Below, one piece after another: positions 42,751 to 50,738 of a stretch of 64,000 nucleotides of DNA. The notes below the pieces were generated by a model, which searched no databases, was not told the origin of the DNA, and was given only the letters and a program-made list of their open reading frames with translations. This DNA comes from Actinomycetota bacterium (GTDB taxonomy: Bacteria; Actinomycetota; Actinomycetes; Streptosporangiales; Streptosporangiaceae). Within the stretch, counting starts at the first letter, position 1, and each line of letters opens with the position of its first letter. The translations under genes were made by a program, and so were the position numbers. The stretch is from contig DAHVDE010000108.1 of assembly GCA_027313705.1 (NCBI GenBank), positions 17,650 through 81,649 of the forward strand. Reading direction: 5' to 3'.

Positions 42751-44722
42751 TCCGGTCGACTGGTGGCAGTGGGGAGACGAGGCGTTCGCGGAGGCGCGGC
42801 GCAGGGACGTGGCCGTGCTGCTCTCCATCGGATACTCGGCCTGTCACTGGTGCCATGTGATGGCCCACGAGTCGTTCGAGGATCAGGCGACCGCCGACCT
42901 GGTAAACAGTCACCTGGTAGCAATCAAGGTGGACAGGGAAGAGCGGCCGGATGTCGACGCGGTCTACATGACCGTTACCCAGGCGCTCACCGGGCAGGGC
43001 GGCTGGCCGATGACGGTCTTCCTGACTCCGGACCGTGAGCCGTTCTATTGCGGCACCTATTATCCGAAAGAGATCTTCGCGCGGCTGGTGCTCGCCATTT
43101 CCGGTGCCTGGCGGGAGAACCGCGGTGAGGTGAGCGGACGGGCCAGGCAGATCGCCGCCGCCATTGCGGAGACCGCCGGGCAAGGATCGGCAGGCGACGG
43201 CGTGGCCGTGCTCGCCGATGCGGCCGAACTGTGTGACACCGCCGTCGGATCGCTGGCAGGCAGGTATGACGCCAGGCGCGGCGGCTTCGGCGGTGCGCCC
43301 AAGTTCCCGCCATCCACGGTGCTCGAATTCCTGCTCAGGCATTCCGAGCGGGCCGTGGCAGCAAGTTCAGGCGGCGAGGCGCTCGCGATGGTGGCAGGCA
43401 CGGCGCAGGCCATGGCCAGGGGCGGAATCTATGACCAGCTTGGCGGCGGCTTCGCCAGGTACAGCGTGGACGACGGCTGGGTGGTGCCGCACTTCGAGAA
43501 GATGCTGTATGACAACGCGCAGCTGGCCAGGGTTTACGCGCACTGGTGGCGTCGCTCCGACGGCAGCAGCGAACTGGCGAGGCGGGTCGCCGTGCAGACG
43601 TGCGACTGGATGCTCGCCGACCTGCTAACGCCCCAAGGCGGGTTCGCGAGCGCACTCGACGCGGACAGCGAAGGGACAGAGGGCGCGTTCTACGTGTGGA
43701 CGCCCGGCGAACTGGCTGAGGTGCTCGGCGCCGATGACGGCGCCTACGCTGCGTCACTGTTCTCCGTCACGAAGGCGGGCACCTTTGAGCACGGGCGGTC
43801 GGTGCTTCAACTGCTTGCCGACCCCGATGATCAGGAAAGATACGACAGCATCAGGTCGCGGCTGCGGTCGGCACGGGCGAAGCGGACGTGGCCAGGCCGC
43901 GATGACAAGGTGGTGGCGGCCTGGAACGGGCTGGCGATCACCGCCCTGGCCGAGGCTGGGCTCCTGTTCGCTCGTCTGGACTACGTGGCGGCGGCCAGCC
44001 GGGCGGCCGAGCTTATCGAGGCTGTCCACATGTCAGGAGGCAGGCTCGCGAGGACGTCGCGTGACGGCGTGGCCGGACCGAGTGCCGGCGTGCTCGAGGA
44101 CTACGCGTGCGTCGCGGCCGGGTTCCTGGCCCTGTCTGGCGTGACTGGCGAGGACAGGTGGGTGGGCCTGGCCGGCTCGTTGCTCGACACGGCGCTTGAC
44201 CGGTTCCGTGCCGATGCCGGCGGGTTCTACGACACTGCGGACGACAGCGAAGAGCTCATCTACCGCCCGGCCGACCCGGCCGACGGGCCTGTACCTTCAG
44301 GCACCTTCGCCATCGCCGGGGCGCTGCTCAGTTACTCGGCACTGACCGGCTCCGCGGCGCACCGGGCCGCCGCCGCCGAGGCGCTCAGGCCGCTTCCGGC
44401 CCTGGCCGCCAGGTATCCGCAGGCCGCAGGCTGGGGGCTGGCAGTGGCAGAGGCCGTGGTGGCAGGGCCTGCCGAGATCGCGATCATCGGGCCGGCCGAC
44501 GACGAACGGACCAGGGCCTTGCACCTGGCGGCCGGGCTCGGCGCCGGCCCTGGCGCCGTGATCGCGACCGGGCCTGGCGGCGGGCACGGCACCGGGATGG
44601 TGCCGCTGCTCACCGGGCGTGACCTGGTCGGCGGGCAGCCTGCCGCTTATGTCTGCCGCGATTTCGCCTGCCTGCTGCCGGTCACCACGGCAGCGGAGCT
44701 GCTCGCGTTGTTGCGCTCCTGA
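42695..44722 (+). CDS. Thioredoxin-domain protein, YyaL/spermatogenesis-associated 20 type
   Basis: A 675-residue protein. The N-terminal thioredoxin-like DUF255 domain starts [20 protein letters not shown] and has the redox motif [14 protein letters not shown]; the remainder is an (alpha/alpha) glycosidase-like barrel ([40 protein letters not shown]). The family is widespread, but its reaction is not established; a cellobiose-epimerase-like fold with a redox head has been proposed. ATG at 42695 follows a GGGGGGAG run at 11 bases. Divergent from fur; possibly metal- or redox-linked. Confidence 0.93.
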   Translation: MAERLRGATSPYLLQHAGNPVDWWQWGDEAFAEARRRDVAVLLSIGYSACHWCHVMAHESFEDQATADLVNSHLVAIKVDREERPDVDAVYMTVTQALTGQGGWPMTVFLTPDREPFYCGTYYPKEIFARLVLAISGAWRENRGEVSGRARQIAAAIAETAGQGSAGDGVAVLADAAELCDTAVGSLAGRYDARRGGFGGAPKFPPSTVLEFLLRHSERAVAASSGGEALAMVAGTAQAMARGGIYDQLGGGFARYSVDDGWVVPHFEKMLYDNAQLARVYAHWWRRSDGSSELARRVAVQTCDWMLADLLTPQGGFASALDADSEGTEGAFYVWTPGELAEVLGADDGAYAASLFSVTKAGTFEHGRSVLQLLADPDDQERYDSIRSRLRSARAKRTWPGRDDKVVAAWNGLAITALAEAGLLFARLDYVAAASRAAELIEAVHMSGGRLARTSRDGVAGPSAGVLEDYACVAAGFLALSGVTGEDRWVGLAGSLLDTALDRFRADAGGFYDTADDSEELIYRPADPADGPVPSGTFAIAGALLSYSALTGSAAHRAAAAEALRPLPALAARYPQAAGWGLAVAEAVVAGPAEIAIIGPADDERTRALHLAAGLGAGPGAVIATGPGGGHGTGMVPLLTGRDLVGGQPAAYVCRDFACLLPVTTAAELLALLRS

Positions 44723-44816
44723 GCGGCCGCCGTTGCGCGATCACGCGAGTCAGAGCGCCGGAAGTGACCTGGCGTCCTCCCTCTCGGCCTGGTAAGACAG
44801 CACTTAGGCGCTAGTT

Positions 44817-44829
44817 GTGAAACTTTCAC
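44817..44829. promoter_or_regulatory. Palindrome upstream of the NlpC/P60 gene
   Basis: GTGAAA-C-TTTCAC is a perfect 13-base palindrome in the 240-base gap after the yyaL-like gene, about 135 bases before the start codon. A suitable site for a dimeric regulator of the wall hydrolase. I looked for the c-di-AMP riboswitch often seen before such genes and did not find its conserved segments. Confidence 0.45.
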
Positions 44830-44962
44830 TGCCCTCGTGCGTCTAACACGGAGATGAGATAGGAAATCAGCTACTCGTTGCCAGGATCACTTTCGTCCCG
44901 TGACCGGGCACGCCATAATCCGATTAGCGGCAGGAACGCCCCCGAACGGAAGGGTTCCGAGA

Positions 44963-46321
44963 TTGCGCATCTGGGCGCGTCGGCTACTCCCTGTGACCGT
45001 ACCTGTGGTCGTTTTCACATTGGCTCTCGGCTTGGTGCTCGGCGGAGCGTTTCGCGATTCGCGGGCTGGGCTGAGCCTTGGCGGCGGCAGAGTACCAGGT
45101 CCTGGTGCCCCGGGTTCTGGTGTCATGAGCTCAGGGGCAGCGGGGCGTCAAGCCAGCTTCGCGAACGCCGGGTTGAGCGGCCAGGTCGGTGAGATTCCCG
45201 GCGTGTCAGGACAGGGCACCGCGGCTTGGCCGTACACCCTGACCGTAGCCACTAAGCCGCTGCCTGCCGCCCGTCACGCCTCGGTGCGAAAGCCAGGAAA
45301 GCTGCGTCAGGCCGATGTCCTCGTCATTGCCGCGGCAACCATGCCCGCATCGGTGACCGCGGCGCTGCTTAAGCTCTCCGGCGTGACCGCCGCAGTGCCG
45401 GTAGACGCGGGCCGGATCAAGGTCAACGGCGTATTCGTTAACGTGCTCGGCGTCCACCCGGACTCGTTCCGCCCCTTCGCGGCGAAGCCAACGGCCAAGT
45501 CGACGACCTTGTGGAACAACGTAGCCGCCGGGGGAATGGCGATCTCTTACACGATGGGCGTGCAGGACCGCCTTTCGCTGAGCAAGCCGGTCAAGGTGAC
45601 TGGCTCGCGTACGGTCAGCTTGCCGGTCGCAGGTTTCGGCACCGTGGGAATCGGCGGGGTTGACGCCGTGGTGTCATCGTCGGTGGCGAGGTCGCTCGGG
45701 CTGCCGCAGGACAACGCGATCATCATCAGCGCGCCTGGCGCTCGGCTAGACGTCCTGATGCGCAAGATCAAGAAACTAGTTCCCCCGGCTGCGGCCGTGG
45801 TGGCACTGGTGACCCAGATCATCTCCGGCAGCGCAGGTACCGCAGGCAGCGGCTCGGCCGGCGAGGTCATGACACTCGGCGCGGGTACCGGGTCGCAAGG
45901 ACCAGGGCTGACTGCGCGGCAGCTCGCCAAGTTCCTGTCCGCCGCCATAAGCCGGGTCGGCATGCCGTATGTGTGGGGCGGCGACGGGCCGAATGAGTTC
46001 GACTGTTCAGGCCTGGTGCAATGGGCGATGCGGCAGGCCGGAGTCACCATGCCGAGGGTGGCGGCTGACCAGGCAAGGACAGGGCCGCTGCTGCCGCTCA
46101 GCCAGCTCCAGCCAGGTGACCTGCTCTTCTACCACACCGATCCGACGGCGCCCGGCTACATTTCGCACGTAGCCATCTACCTCGGCAACGACAAGATGCT
46201 CCAGGCGCCTGAGCCAGGCATGAGCGTGCAGGTAGTGAAGGCCGACTTCGGAGCCGGCTTCGCCGGAGCCATCCGGGTATACCCGAAGGTCGCCGCGGAA
46301 GTAGCCGCCCTCGCCGGCTAA
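44963..46321 (+). CDS. NlpC/P60 endopeptidase with MacB/FtsX-like extracellular domain
   Basis: A 452-residue secreted or membrane-anchored wall hydrolase. A signal anchor (LLPVTVPVVVFTLALGLVLGG) is followed by a Gly/Ser linker and then, at about 120-300, a domain resembling the periplasmic core of MacB/FtsX-type permeases (VNGVFVNVLGVHPDSFRPF, FGTVGIGGVDAVVSSSVARS). The C-terminal NlpC/P60 domain has the nucleophile in FDCSGLVQWA, His in ISHVAIYLG, and MPYVWGG. The TTG at 44963 has GGAAGGG eight bases upstream, better than GTG at 44900. It would cut D-Glu-DAP bonds in peptidoglycan. A wall hydrolase normally needs an FtsX-like activator, and here a similar domain is fused to it. Confidence 0.82.
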   Translation: MRIWARRLLPVTVPVVVFTLALGLVLGGAFRDSRAGLSLGGGRVPGPGAPGSGVMSSGAAGRQASFANAGLSGQVGEIPGVSGQGTAAWPYTLTVATKPLPAARHASVRKPGKLRQADVLVIAAATMPASVTAALLKLSGVTAAVPVDAGRIKVNGVFVNVLGVHPDSFRPFAAKPTAKSTTLWNNVAAGGMAISYTMGVQDRLSLSKPVKVTGSRTVSLPVAGFGTVGIGGVDAVVSSSVARSLGLPQDNAIIISAPGARLDVLMRKIKKLVPPAAAVVALVTQIISGSAGTAGSGSAGEVMTLGAGTGSQGPGLTARQLAKFLSAAISRVGMPYVWGGDGPNEFDCSGLVQWAMRQAGVTMPRVAADQARTGPLLPLSQLQPGDLLFYHTDPTAPGYISHVAIYLGNDKMLQAPEPGMSVQVVKADFGAGFAGAIRVYPKVAAEVAALAG

Positions 46322-46395
46322 GCCCGCCCTCCGCCGTTCCCCCGCCCCTCCGCCGTTCCCCCGCCCCGCCCCCGCCCCTACGCCGAACCCCGCGA

Positions 46396-46540
46396 TGTCA
46401 CAACGTGAGCCCGCGCGGACAGCGCGGGCCGCCCCCGACGACCTCGCATCGTGAGTGCTGGGCTGCGCGGGTCAACGCCCACGGGGTCGCATCGTGGGGG
46501 CTGGGGTGCCTGCCAAGTCACAACGTGGGGACTGGGCTGC
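46396..46540. repeat. CAACGTG-type G-rich intergenic repeats
   Basis: Contains TCACAACGTGAG (46398-46409), TCGCATCGTGAGTGCTGGG, TCGCATCGTGGGGGCTGGGG and TCACAACGTGGGGACTGGG. They share the CAACGTGGGGGCTGGG core with the blocks at 9287-9606 and 63781-63820. No gene is visible from 46322 to 46692. Confidence 0.75.
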
Positions 46541-46545
46541 GGGGG

Positions 46546-46628
46546 GTGCGGGGCTGCGGGGGTTGAGGGGGGGTGCGGGGCTGCGGGGGTTGAGGGGGGG
46601 GTGCGGGGCTGCGGGGTTGAGGGGGGCG
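46546..46628. repeat. Three tandem 27-28 bp G-rich repeats
   Basis: Copies at 46546, 46573 and 46601 begin GTGCGGGGCTGCGGGG and end in TTGAGGGGGG. They are followed by GGGGTGGGGTGGGGTGGGG, a pure G-tract run that could form a quadruplex about 40 bases upstream of the next promoter palindrome. Confidence 0.9.
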
Positions 46629-46677
46629 GGGCTGGGGCGGGGTGGGGTGGGGTGGGGTTGATGTAACTGGGTAGGTG

Positions 46678-46693
46678 TGTAATCATTATTACA
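46678..46693 (+). promoter_or_regulatory. TGTAAT-CATT-ATTACA palindrome at the start of an orphan gene
   Basis: A perfect inverted repeat with 6-base arms ends on the A of the ATG at 46693. It is the only A+T-rich patch after a long G-rich repeat and probably overlaps the promoter or leader, allowing the gene product, which has a ribbon-helix-helix-like C-terminus, to autoregulate. Confidence 0.5.
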
Positions 46694-47232
46694 TGAATAC
46701 GGATGGTGTTGAGCATGGTGCGCCGGTGGATCGACTGCGCGGCTGGTTCACTGGCCGGATGCCTGGTGACTGGGCGGATGGTGCGCTTGAAGTCAGGCTA
46801 GACCGCGAGGAGATCACGGTCATTGTGCCGATCACGGCGCCTGAGGTGGCTGGCGATGCGACGGCTGGGGAGAAGGGCGCGGCCTGGGAGGGACGCAGCC
46901 GCAGGTTCCGCGAGGACACCAGGCAGCAGCGGATCGAGATCGCGCACGAGGCCGAGCACACCTTCGGCCGCAAGGTCTCGTGGGGGGTTCGGTCAGGAGA
47001 GAGCGTTGTGATGTTCACCACGTTCTCTGTGCCGGTCATGACCAGGCTGAGGCAGAGCGAGCGCATGGTGCTCGACACGCTGGTCGATGCGGGCGTGGCA
47101 AGGAGTCGTAGCGACGCGCTCGCCTGGTGCGTGCGCCTGGTCGGCGAACATGAGGACTCTTGGCTCTCTGACCTGCGAGAAGCTCTCCTGCACGTCGAGC
47201 AGGTGCGGTCGGAGGGTCCCCGGTCGGCTTGA
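46693..47232 (+). CDS. Hypothetical protein with RHH-like C-terminus
   Basis: A 179-residue protein of no family known to me. The N-terminal region (LRGWFTGRMPGDWADGALEV) is followed by a beta-rich acidic part (LDREEITVIVPITAPEVAG) and a charged helix (SRRFREDTRQQRIEIAHEAE). The C-terminus MVLDTLVDAGVARSRSDALA and WCVRLV resembles the ribbon-helix-helix of antitoxins and small repressors (Gly followed by RSRSDAL). The ATG at 46693 sits directly on a palindrome and has no ribosome site, so the message may be leaderless. Two small genes follow closely. A toxin-antitoxin or small mobile unit is possible but unproven. Confidence 0.7.
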   Translation: MNTDGVEHGAPVDRLRGWFTGRMPGDWADGALEVRLDREEITVIVPITAPEVAGDATAGEKGAAWEGRSRRFREDTRQQRIEIAHEAEHTFGRKVSWGVRSGESVVMFTTFSVPVMTRLRQSERMVLDTLVDAGVARSRSDALAWCVRLVGEHEDSWLSDLREALLHVEQVRSEGPRSA

Positions 47233-47260
47233 CGCTTGCCTGTCCCGTGGCGCCGAGAAG

Positions 47261-47470
47261 ATGCCCAACTCCCAGGTAACCGAGTTCGGCAACGTCGTCG
47301 TCAAGGCTCGGGTTGACTCTCGCAGCACCAGGTGGACCTTCGTCGTAGCGGACTCAACTAGTGCCGCCAAGCAGACCATCACCCGCGAGGAGCATGACCG
47401 CATCTCTGCCGAGCAGGACGCCTGCATCGCCGGCCAGCAGATGGTGGTAGTCGACGGTTACATCGGCTGA
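47261..47470 (+). CDS. Small hypothetical protein
   Basis: A 69-residue protein, MPNSQVTEFGNVVVKARVDS onward, mostly beta-strand-like with alternating polar and hydrophobic residues and a charged helix TREEHDRISAEQDAC. The ATG at 47261 has GAGAAG close upstream. It lies 28 bases after the RHH-like gene and two bases before a broken gene, so the three were probably one transcript. No homologue recognised. Confidence 0.55.
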   Translation: MPNSQVTEFGNVVVKARVDSRSTRWTFVVADSTSAAKQTITREEHDRISAEQDACIAGQQMVVVDGYIG

Positions 47471-47472
47471 TC

Positions 47473-47862
47473 ATGGAGGCGGCAACGCCAACGTGGCCTG
47501 CAGGCAAGAGCAGCTTTACTACCCGGTGGACGGAGGTCGTGGCCAGGCTGGACCGTGCCCAGGCCGCCGCCTACTTCATGCTCGGCGAGACGACCGGTAC
47601 CTCGGCGGGCGGCAAGTTCCAGGAAGGCAAGTTCATGCGGGTGCCCCGGCCGCGTCGGCGGCAATGACGAGGAGACCTCGAAAAAGGTCACGATTCCTTG
47701 CTCGCCGGCCATCGCTACCCGCGCCAGGGCCGCGCCGAGGAGTATGCGAGCCTGGTGGCGCGGCTCAAGAAGCGGCTCAAGAAGCGGCTCAAGAAGGAGC
47801 GCCGCGAGTACCTGGCGTCGTTCTCTGGCCGGGTAAAGGCGATCGTCAAGCCCATCGGCTGA
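47473..47862 (+). pseudogene. Orphan small gene interrupted by an in-frame stop
   Basis: One frame reads MEAATPTWPAGKSSFTTRWT onward to PRPRRRQ, a TGA at 47665-47667, then continues RGDLEKGHDSLLAGHRYPRQ and a strongly basic helix ASLVARLKKRLKKRLKKERR, ending SGRVKAIVKPIG with TGA at 47860. Gene-like composition on both sides of the stop suggests a 129-residue protein broken by a nonsense mutation, though two separate small genes cannot be excluded. A 12-base repeat CGGCTCAAGAAG occurs three times at 47761-47796. Confidence 0.5.
47761..47796 (+). repeat. Three 12-bp tandem repeats encoding RLKK
   Basis: CGGCTCAAGAAG is repeated three times without change in the basic tail of the interrupted orphan gene. 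The unit length keeps the frame. Confidence 0.9.
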
Positions 47863-48013
47863 AGCCGGGCGGTCCAGGATATTTCACTTCCTGGTGCCAA
47901 GATCGTGCTGACCCACCTGGCAACGTGAGATAGCGTGCGTAGTGCTGTCGATGGTGCTGGCACGCCGGCGCCAGATCGACCGTTGAACAAGCATTAGCCG
48001 CGCGCGGCTCTTG

Positions 48014-48034
48014 GCCGAGTACCGGCGACTCGGC
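48014..48034 (+). other. Leader hairpin upstream of the prenyltransferase gene
   Basis: GCCGAGT and ACTCGGC form a 7-bp stem around a 7-base loop, 50 bases before the start codon. The rest of the 220-base gap shows no gene. A terminator for the upstream genes or a leader structure are both possible. Confidence 0.45.
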
Positions 48035-48083
48035 GATTTCCACCGAATTAATGGCAGTTGGCGGCAGCGAGGAAGGGTGCCTG

Positions 48084-48866
48084 ATGCGCCTGATGCACCT
48101 GATCCCATTTCGCGGTCTTGCGTACAAGGTCTACGAGCGGCGACTTGAGTACTTGCTCACTCAGTCACAGGTGCCAAGGCACGTCGGGGTGATGTGCGAC
48201 GGCAACCGCCGCTGGGCCAGGTCGGCTGGGTTCCCCGACGTCAGCAGCGGGCATCGCAAGGGCGCGGACAAGATCTTCGAGTTGCTCGACTGGTGCCGCG
48301 ACGCAGGCGTCGAGGTCGTTACCCTGTGGCTGCTCTCGACCGACAACCTGGTGGCGAGGCCAGAGTCCGAGATCGAGCCCTTGCTTGCGATCATCGAGGA
48401 CACGGTCAGGGAACTCGTTGCCCAGAACTGGCGGGTCAAGCCGGTCGGAGCGCTCGACATGCTGCCTGGCGAGATGGCCCAGGTGCTCAAGAGCGCGCAC
48501 GACGAGACGGCCGACCGGCCGGGACTGCTGGTGAATGTCGCGGTCTGTTACGGCGGTCGGCGTGAGATCGCCGATGCGGTGCGCTCGCTGCTGTTCGAGC
48601 AGGCCACCAAGGGCACCACGATCGAGGAATTGGCCGAGATCCTTGACGTCGAGCACATCGCCGAGCACCTCTACACGGCTGGCCAGCCCGACCCTGACCT
48701 GGTTATCAGGACCTCGGGTGAGCAGCGGCTCGGCGGGTTCCTGCTCTGGCAGAGCACCCAGTCCGAGTTTTATTTCTGCGACGCCTACTGGCCGGCCTTC
48801 CGCAAGGTAGATTTCTTGCGTGCGCTGCGCTCCTATGCCGCGCGGCACCGCCGGTTCGGCGGCTGA
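48084..48866 (+). CDS. Cis-prenyltransferase (UppS family isoprenyl transferase)
   Basis: A 260-residue cis-isoprenyl diphosphate synthase, making the polyprenyl phosphate carrier for wall synthesis or a shorter precursor. The catalytic Asp is in GVMCDGNRRWAR, substrate Arg in GHRKGADKI, and the conserved DLVIRTSGEQRLGGFLLWQS and SEFYFCDAYWPAF are present. ATG at 48084 has AGGAAGG seven bases upstream; a longer frame start lacks one. Actinomycetes usually have two such enzymes (a short-chain Z-FPP type like Rv1086 and a decaprenyl type); which this is cannot be decided by eye. Confidence 0.93.
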   Translation: MRLMHLIPFRGLAYKVYERRLEYLLTQSQVPRHVGVMCDGNRRWARSAGFPDVSSGHRKGADKIFELLDWCRDAGVEVVTLWLLSTDNLVARPESEIEPLLAIIEDTVRELVAQNWRVKPVGALDMLPGEMAQVLKSAHDETADRPGLLVNVAVCYGGRREIADAVRSLLFEQATKGTTIEELAEILDVEHIAEHLYTAGQPDPDLVIRTSGEQRLGGFLLWQSTQSEFYFCDAYWPAFRKVDFLRALRSYAARHRRFGG

Positions 48867-49048
48867 TCCCAGGCGCGACCCGCGATCCGGGCATTCGAAT
48901 TTTGAGCTTGATTTCCTGATATTTTGTCCTAAACACCTGCTGAACTTCATGCGTCAGCTCGGTTTCTTAGCGTGCCGCTACTTTCGCGCACTGGCTGCTC
49001 CAGGTACCGTCGAAAACTGACAGGCGGTGCATAGCCGCCCGACGGGAA

Positions 49049-49107
49049 GGCCCTCGAGAATTCTCGAGCTCCACGCCGGCGCACGCTGGCGAGACGAGCG
49101 AAGGGCC
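49049..49107 (+). ncRNA. Possible structured leader RNA of the PhoH gene
   Basis: Within the 351-base gap before phoH, GGCCCT (49049) can pair with AGGGCC (49102), enclosing a perfect palindrome CTCGAGAATTCTCGAG (49053-49068) and a stem CGCCGGC-GCAC-GCTGGCG (49074-49091). A further hairpin GGCGG-TGCATAG-CCGCC lies upstream at about 49023-49039. The closing stem and palindrome compete for two bases, so alternative folds exist. It matches no riboswitch class I know. Confidence 0.35.
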
Positions 49108-49217
49108 GGCGTCCCGGCCCGTAGCTGGCCGGCCCCGGCCCCTGCCACAGCTTTGCGTCCATGGCCTGCCTGGCCATGGGTCCAGGCTGGAGCGATCGCC
49201 AGATCATTGGAGACTGA

Positions 49218-50693
49218 GTGGCCAGTTCCGCAGCAGCCCGTACGGCGGGCACGATTTCTGCCAGCAAGAACGACAAGGCGGTGGCCGGAAAGCCAGCGAA
49301 GGCCACGGCAGCCACGGCTAACCCGCAGCCGAAAGGAGCGCGATCAAGGCGAACTCAGCCGGCCTGCAAGCCGGCCGGTGACGGGGAGGGCGCAGACCGC
49401 CGCACCTACGTGCTTGACACCAGCGTCCTGCTCGCCGACCCCGGCGCCTTCAGCAGGTTCGCTGAACACAGAGTCGTGCTGCCGCTGGTAGTGATCACCG
49501 AGCTTGAAGCCAAGAGAAATCACCCAGAACTTGGGTTCTTTGCCCGCGCTGCGCTGCGCCACCTGGACGACCTGCGGATCAGCTACGGTCGCCTGGACGC
49601 CGACGTCGAGATCGGGGACCTCGGCGGCACGATCAGGGTCGAGCTCAACCACACCGACCCCGCCGTGCTGCCCGCCGGCTTCCGTCTCGGGGACAACGAC
49701 ACCAGGATCTTGTCCGTGGCTCGCGGCCTGGCCGTCGAGGGCGACGAGGTCGTACTGGTCAGCAAGGACCTTCCGCTGCGGATCAAGGCCGCCTCGATCG
49801 GCCTGGCGGCGGAGGAGTACCGGGCCGAGCTGCCACCAGATTCCGGCTGGACCGGCATGGGCGAGTTCGAGATCACGGCAGGCGAGCTTGACCAGCTCTA
49901 CGCCGAAGGATCCCTCGACTATGCGCCTGCCAGTGAGCTGCCCTGTCACACCGGCCTGGTGCTCTACTCGAGCCTGGCCGGGTCAGGCAGCGCGCTCGCG
50001 CGGGTGCAGCCGGACAAGTCGGTCAAGCTGGTTCGCTGCGACCGGGACGTGTTCGGCTTGCGCGGTCGCAGTGCAGAGCAGCGGATAGCGCTCGACCTGC
50101 TGCTCGATCAGGAGGTCGGCATTGTCTCGCTCGGCGGCCGGGCAGGCACGGGCAAGTCGGCGCTGGCGCTCTGCGCCGGTCTCGAAGCCGTGCTCGAGCG
50201 CGGCCAGCACCGCAAGGTTGTCGTCTTCCGCCCGCTGTACCCGGTCGGCGGCCAGGAACTCGGCTACCTGCCAGGCTCAGAGGCCGACAAGATGAACCCG
50301 TGGGCTCAGGCCGTCTTCGACACGCTTGGCGCCGTCACCACCCAGAACGTGATCGAGGAGGTCGTGGCCAGGGACATGCTCGAGGTACTGCCGCTGACCC
50401 ACATCAGGGGCCGGTCGCTGCACGATTCCTTCGTGATCGTGGACGAGGCCCAGTCGCTTGAGCGCGGCGTGCTCCTCACGGTGCTCTCCAGGATCGGCTC
50501 AGGCTCTCGTGTGGTACTCACTCACGACATCGCCCAGCGCGACAACCTTCGCGTCGGCAGGCACGACGGCGTCGTCGCGGTGATCGAGAAACTCAAGGGC
50601 CACCCGTTGTTCGCCCACGTCACGCTGGTCAGGTCGGAGCGGTCGCCGATCGCCGCCCTGGTCACAGAGATGCTCGAGGACACGACGGGTTAG
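49218..50693 (+). CDS. PIN-PhoH protein (PhoH2-type RNase/ATPase)
   Basis: A 491-residue fusion. A low-complexity basic N-terminus of about 60 residues precedes a PIN nuclease domain ([39 protein letters not shown] carrying acidic metal ligands), then a PhoH ATPase (Walker [13 protein letters not shown], Walker [25 protein letters not shown]). This layout is that of PhoH2 proteins, which unwind and cleave RNA in mycobacteria. GTG at 49218 has GGAG five bases upstream. The long gap before it may hold a structured leader. Confidence 0.93.
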   Translation: MASSAAARTAGTISASKNDKAVAGKPAKATAATANPQPKGARSRRTQPACKPAGDGEGADRRTYVLDTSVLLADPGAFSRFAEHRVVLPLVVITELEAKRNHPELGFFARAALRHLDDLRISYGRLDADVEIGDLGGTIRVELNHTDPAVLPAGFRLGDNDTRILSVARGLAVEGDEVVLVSKDLPLRIKAASIGLAAEEYRAELPPDSGWTGMGEFEITAGELDQLYAEGSLDYAPASELPCHTGLVLYSSLAGSGSALARVQPDKSVKLVRCDRDVFGLRGRSAEQRIALDLLLDQEVGIVSLGGRAGTGKSALALCAGLEAVLERGQHRKVVVFRPLYPVGGQELGYLPGSEADKMNPWAQAVFDTLGAVTTQNVIEEVVARDMLEVLPLTHIRGRSLHDSFVIVDEAQSLERGVLLTVLSRIGSGSRVVLTHDIAQRDNLRVGRHDGVVAVIEKLKGHPLFAHVTLVRSERSPIAALVTEMLEDTTG

Positions 50694-50738
50694 CGAATCC
50701 CCGGCTGCGGGCGCCCGCACGGGTCAACTGGCGGTACC

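Noticed and set aside
44723..44962. c-di-AMP (ydaO) riboswitch before the NlpC/P60 gene
   Set aside because: Expected from context in actinomycetes, but the conserved CCGAC-AGCT-AACCTCG and GGGGAACC-type segments are missing.
48867..49217. Cobalamin, c-di-GMP or c-di-AMP riboswitch before phoH
   Set aside because: The stems are there but none of the invariant core segments of these classes could be found; kept only as an unclassified leader.
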